A DNA stretch of 33,692 nt from Acidobacteria bacterium OLB17 (GTDB lineage: Bacteria; Acidobacteriota; Blastocatellia; Pyrinomonadales; Pyrinomonadaceae). Under the pieces are notes generated by a model that saw only the letters and a program-made list of their open reading frames with translations, was not told the origin of the DNA and searched no databases. Within the stretch, counting starts at the first letter, position 1. Each line of letters starts with the position of its first letter. The translations under genes were made by a program, and so were the position numbers. Of this stretch, positions 30,656-33,692 are shown in pieces. The stretch is from contig LLEU01000022.1 of assembly GCA_001567505.1 (NCBI GenBank), positions 1-33,692 of the forward strand, read 5' to 3'.

Positions 30656-32572
30656 CTATTTTGGCTTCTTAACGACATCGATCGAAAAATATCCGATTGC
30701 GGCATCGTGATCCGAGAACCGCTCGGGCCGTGCTGCGTCCGAACGATAGCTTTCCGGGAAGTCCGCATTCACTCGCGCATAACCGAATCCGCTCACGTAC
30801 GGCACGAGGTTCGCCGTGACGATCATATGATCGAGCACCTGGCCGTTGCCATCGTAGTTATATGAATAACGCTGCTTTTCGGTTATCAGATCGACGAGGT
30901 TGACCATATCCGGGTCGAGAAGGTCGTCCGAAGGATTCAGCACCGCGTCCTTTGCGGCCGGCGTGCCCTTGATCGTCCCGACGACATCGACAATTCCGTC
31001 GCTGAACTGATACGCGTTGAAATCGCCGACGAGGATGATGCGTTCTGCAGGATCGGCCTTCTGGCGTGAGGCAACGAGCTTTGCGAGGAACTCGGCCTGC
31101 AGCCGTTTTTTCAGACGGACGGCATCCTGCCGCTTCGGGTCGTTGTATCCGAGGAACGATTTAAGGTGATTCACGATCACGGTGAAGGCGAAAGGTTCGC
31201 CCGTCTTCGCGTCCGTGATCGAAGCACGCAAGAGCAGCGGCGGACGATCATTCAGATAGATCTCGTTGGATGAGCCGGGACTCGCGAATTTTTCATCCTT
31301 GCCGTACTGCTTTACCTCGATCGCCTTAATGCGGCTCGTCTTCACCAGAAAACCGGAATCGATCCCGCGGCCGTCATTTCCCTCTTCGAGGAACGCGGCA
31401 TATTTCGGGTCGGGCTTGCCGGCGGCAGCTGCATCCGCATTTATCTTCGCCGCAAGGCGTTTCAGGACGGCGAGGTTCTCGGCCTCGACTACGCCGATCA
31501 CATCCGGCATCTGCATACGATCGCGAATAGTGAGCGAGATCTTGTTCATACGCGCGTTCAGCGCGTCGGTCTTTACGACGTCTTCCTTGATCCCTGGGTC
31601 GTCAACATCGTCAAAGAAATTCTCGAGGTTCATTCCCGCGACCGTGAACTGCCGCTCGGTCGCCGCAGGAAGGTTTATGACGGTCGATTCGTATCCCGCG
31701 ACCGAAGGCCGCGTGGCTGTTTCGGCAAGGATCGTGTACGTGTTGTAGGAATAATGCATCACGCCCGTCAGGTCTTTGAGCGTCGTGCCGGCGGCGACAT
31801 CGACCGCTGTCCCGCCGTCAAGCCCGAGGCTCTCGACGCGAAGGCGTTCGGGATTTCCGTCGAAGATCTTTATCCCCGGACGCTCTTTCCGGAATTTCTC
31901 CTTTTCGTCCTTGCTCAGGAAAATGTATTCGAAGATATCGTAGCCCGGCCCGCGGAAAGGCTTGCCCATTCCTTTTACTACGCCGAAGAACGTGCCGTTC
32001 GAGGCCGACGTGTTCTCGATATTGTTGACGCGGCCGCCGGTCGGCGCCGTGACGAAGAATTCGCGGACGACCACACGCATCCCTTCGAATCTTTCAAGCT
32101 CTGTGATCGAGTTCTCCTTTAGGTCCGCGGCTGTGATCTCGACGGGTTTCGGCAGCGGGACGTTCTTTTCGAGCACCTTAATGCGGTCGCGGTCGGCGAA
32201 CATCGAGATCTCGGTGAGCGGCAGCGTCTTGCCGTTCGCGGCGCGCGGGCGAAACTCCTGAACTTGTCCCGTGATCGAGATCAGGCTGCCGATGGCGGCA
32301 TCCTCGGAAGGCGCGTCCTTCGTGAAAACGTAAATTCCCTCCGATGTATTCGGGTCTTTGTCCACCTTGTCATCCGGCGTCTGCAGGAAGAAGCCGTCGC
32401 GGCGGCGTGCCGTGACGATGCCCGATGTCCTGACCTGCTGGCGTTCAACGGGCGAGGCCACGCCGTCGCCCTGGATCGCCGATATCGGGAGTTCTTTCTG
32501 TGCCAGGACGCTTGTCTGCCCAAGGGCAAAGAAGGCGGCCGCAAAGGCCGCCATAAGGAGTGACTTTTTCAT
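30656..32572 (-). CDS. ExeM/NucH-like extracellular endonuclease
   Basis: The 638-residue product has a signal peptide (SLLMAAFAAAFFALGQTSVLA), an OB-fold-like region (VRTSGIVTARRRDGFFLQT, IGSLISITGQVQEF) and a C-terminal exo-endo-phosphatase domain. Its catalytic landmarks are MNLENFFD, VIGVVEAENLAVL (Glu), VIVNHLKSF (His), ILVGDFNAY (Asp/Asn) and ERFSDHDAAIGYF (Asp-His). This is the layout of bacterial ExeM/NucH-type extracellular nucleases used to degrade external DNA. It starts six bases after the upstream nuclease gene's stop, so the two probably form an operon. Confidence 0.92.
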   Translation of the reverse strand: MKKSLLMAAFAAAFFALGQTSVLAQKELPISAIQGDGVASPVERQQVRTSGIVTARRRDGFFLQTPDDKVDKDPNTSEGIYVFTKDAPSEDAAIGSLISITGQVQEFRPRAANGKTLPLTEISMFADRDRIKVLEKNVPLPKPVEITAADLKENSITELERFEGMRVVVREFFVTAPTGGRVNNIENTSASNGTFFGVVKGMGKPFRGPGYDIFEYIFLSKDEKEKFRKERPGIKIFDGNPERLRVESLGLDGGTAVDVAAGTTLKDLTGVMHYSYNTYTILAETATRPSVAGYESTVINLPAATERQFTVAGMNLENFFDDVDDPGIKEDVVKTDALNARMNKISLTIRDRMQMPDVIGVVEAENLAVLKRLAAKINADAAAAGKPDPKYAAFLEEGNDGRGIDSGFLVKTSRIKAIEVKQYGKDEKFASPGSSNEIYLNDRPPLLLRASITDAKTGEPFAFTVIVNHLKSFLGYNDPKRQDAVRLKKRLQAEFLAKLVASRQKADPAERIILVGDFNAYQFSDGIVDVVGTIKGTPAAKDAVLNPSDDLLDPDMVNLVDLITEKQRYSYNYDGNGQVLDHMIVTANLVPYVSGFGYARVNADFPESYRSDAARPERFSDHDAAIGYFSIDVVKKPK

Positions 32573-32578
32573 AAAGAG

Positions 32579-33692
32579 CTATTGAACATCGCGTCGCCGC
32601 TCGATGATCGCTTGTGTGTTGATGGGAATCGCCGAGAAAAAGTTGTATCCCGTCAGATTCTCGACCGCATCGACCGTAACGCGGAACTGCCGCCACGGCG
32701 TATTCGAATTAAGCGGCGGAAAGTTCGGCACGACGATGCCGAAGGCGCGTGTCGAGCGTGTCACGCGCTGAAGGTCGTTCGAGCCGTTCGGAAGGATCAG
32801 CACGACCTTCCAAGTATATTGCGGGACGACGATGCGGCCGCCCGCGATCGTGCCGATATTGCCGACAGGCCCCGTGATTATGTATATCTCCTTGCCTTGC
32901 GAGGCAAGCGAGCGGCAGTAGTTCTCGAAATCGTTCCACGGGCCTTGATTGTTCGAGCCCATCTGCGGGACGAAGTTCGTCATCAGGAATGTCGCGGAAT
33001 TGTTCGCGACCGAATTCGTCCTATCGCCCGAAGCACATATGCCCGCGATCGTATCCCGAACCCGAATAATCGTTGTCCTGCACGTGATACCACGCGGCGG
33101 GAAGCGCCGGGTCGGGCCGATAGTCGTCCTGACGCGGCGTCGAGCCGATCCAGGAGCTGTCCAGCCGCCAAGCGACCCAATTCGGCGTCGCCTTCGAGCG
33201 GTTGTAGGAAAGCGTGTACTGCGGCTTCGGCATCAGGTAGTTGTTCTCGTTCGCGATCTCGGCGGTCGCTCCCGAAGGTTGCCAAAGAGCAGCGGATCCT
33301 CGTTCGGGTTCGGTGCGTTGACGGTGAGCGTCAACTGCATATTGACCGTGCGGCCTTGCGCATCCGCCGCGACGGCCGGTATCAATTTCGAACCGCCCGT
33401 CACACCGGAAGGTATCGCAGCGTTGAACGAGAAAACGTTGTCGCCGGCCGTTACGTCGCCGTTGGTTCCGTCATCAAAAAGCTGTTGGTTCGCCGCCCCG
33501 TTGATCTGCGTCAGGTCGGCAGAAACGGTGATGTTCGTGCTCGGAGGCGTCGTCGCGGGCACGGTCGTCACGTAGATGAGCGTATTGCCGCCGGGAGCAA
33601 CGGTTGTCGGGTTCGCGTTTTATCGTCGCGAATAATTCCGTGCCGGTCGCACCGCAAGTCGAGGTCGTGCCGGTCGAACGCGGGGCCGACGG
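32579..33692 (-). pseudogene. Frameshifted DNA/RNA non-specific endonuclease, 5' end outside the window
   Basis: Three consecutive frames make one protein. From the right edge: NPTTVAPGGNTLIYVTTVPA, a choice-of-anchor X-like domain (LFDDGTNGDVTAGDNVFSF), then the NUC domain with NENNYLMPKPQYTLSYN, YDRGHMC (active-site DRGH) and TNSVANNSATFLMTNFVPQM. It ends as AIIERRRDVQ at 32579. Breaks lie near 33617 (AAAA run), 33277 (CC where CCC would join the frames; plus strand GG) and 33033 (two bases missing before TTCGGG). If these are sequencing indels the protein is a secreted nuclease; as given only fragments are made. It is upstream of the ExeM-like gene, six bases away. Confidence 0.8.

Overview
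The window looks like a chromosomal stretch of an Acidobacteriota bacterium, probably class Blastocatellia (Pyrinomonadaceae-like). This is inferred from the GC-rich composition, the CadC-like winged-helix/TPR protein, the secreted choice-of-anchor/head-repeat protein and the gene mix; no rRNA or other marker settles it. Most of the window is tightly packed housekeeping and envelope genes, interrupted by accessory patches.

Layout. (1) 1-376: REP-like hairpin repeat and a short direct-repeat array, no gene. (2) 377-3835, minus strand: serA, a small HigBA-type toxin-antitoxin pair, and lpdA. The pair is bracketed by 37/38-bp direct repeats that copy the last codons of lpdA. (3) 4045-7596: a TPMT-like methyltransferase, then an ArsR-type repressor divergent from a persulfide/sulfane-sulfur operon (membrane rhodanese, CstB-like dioxygenase-rhodanese fusion, rhodanese lipoprotein, 31-residue membrane protein). 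A palindromic operator lies in the promoter spacer. (4) 7683-13873, minus strand: seven contiguous envelope or secreted genes, mostly unrecognised, divergent from a winged-helix/TM/TPR regulator whose 5' end is frameshifted. (5) About 16186-20611: accessory island with the 3' end of an RHS gene and a small membrane gene (possible immunity), a truncated DprA-like fragment, a coiled-coil protein, a degenerate PLD-like protein split by a frameshift, a dead AlbA_2/RecG-like gene and an IS3-type transposase remnant. (6) 20757-29452, plus strand: fumC, an alpha/beta hydrolase, sigma factor and anti-sigma, RDD protein, sugar-nucleotide epimerase, rlmN, two small envelope genes. (7) 29449-33692: pgeF and acpS with overlapping start codons, then a likely extracellular nuclease operon (ExeM/NucH-like, plus a DNA/RNA non-specific endonuclease broken by three frameshifts and running off the window).

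Two themes deserve attention. The island at 17.3-19.65 kb holds a possible multi-gene system (PLD-like, coiled-coil, DprA-like) that I cannot match to a named one. Separately, at least five reading-frame breaks can be repaired by restoring one or two bases in a G or C run; this points to systematic sequencing indels, although real decay in the accessory genes cannot be excluded from the sequence.
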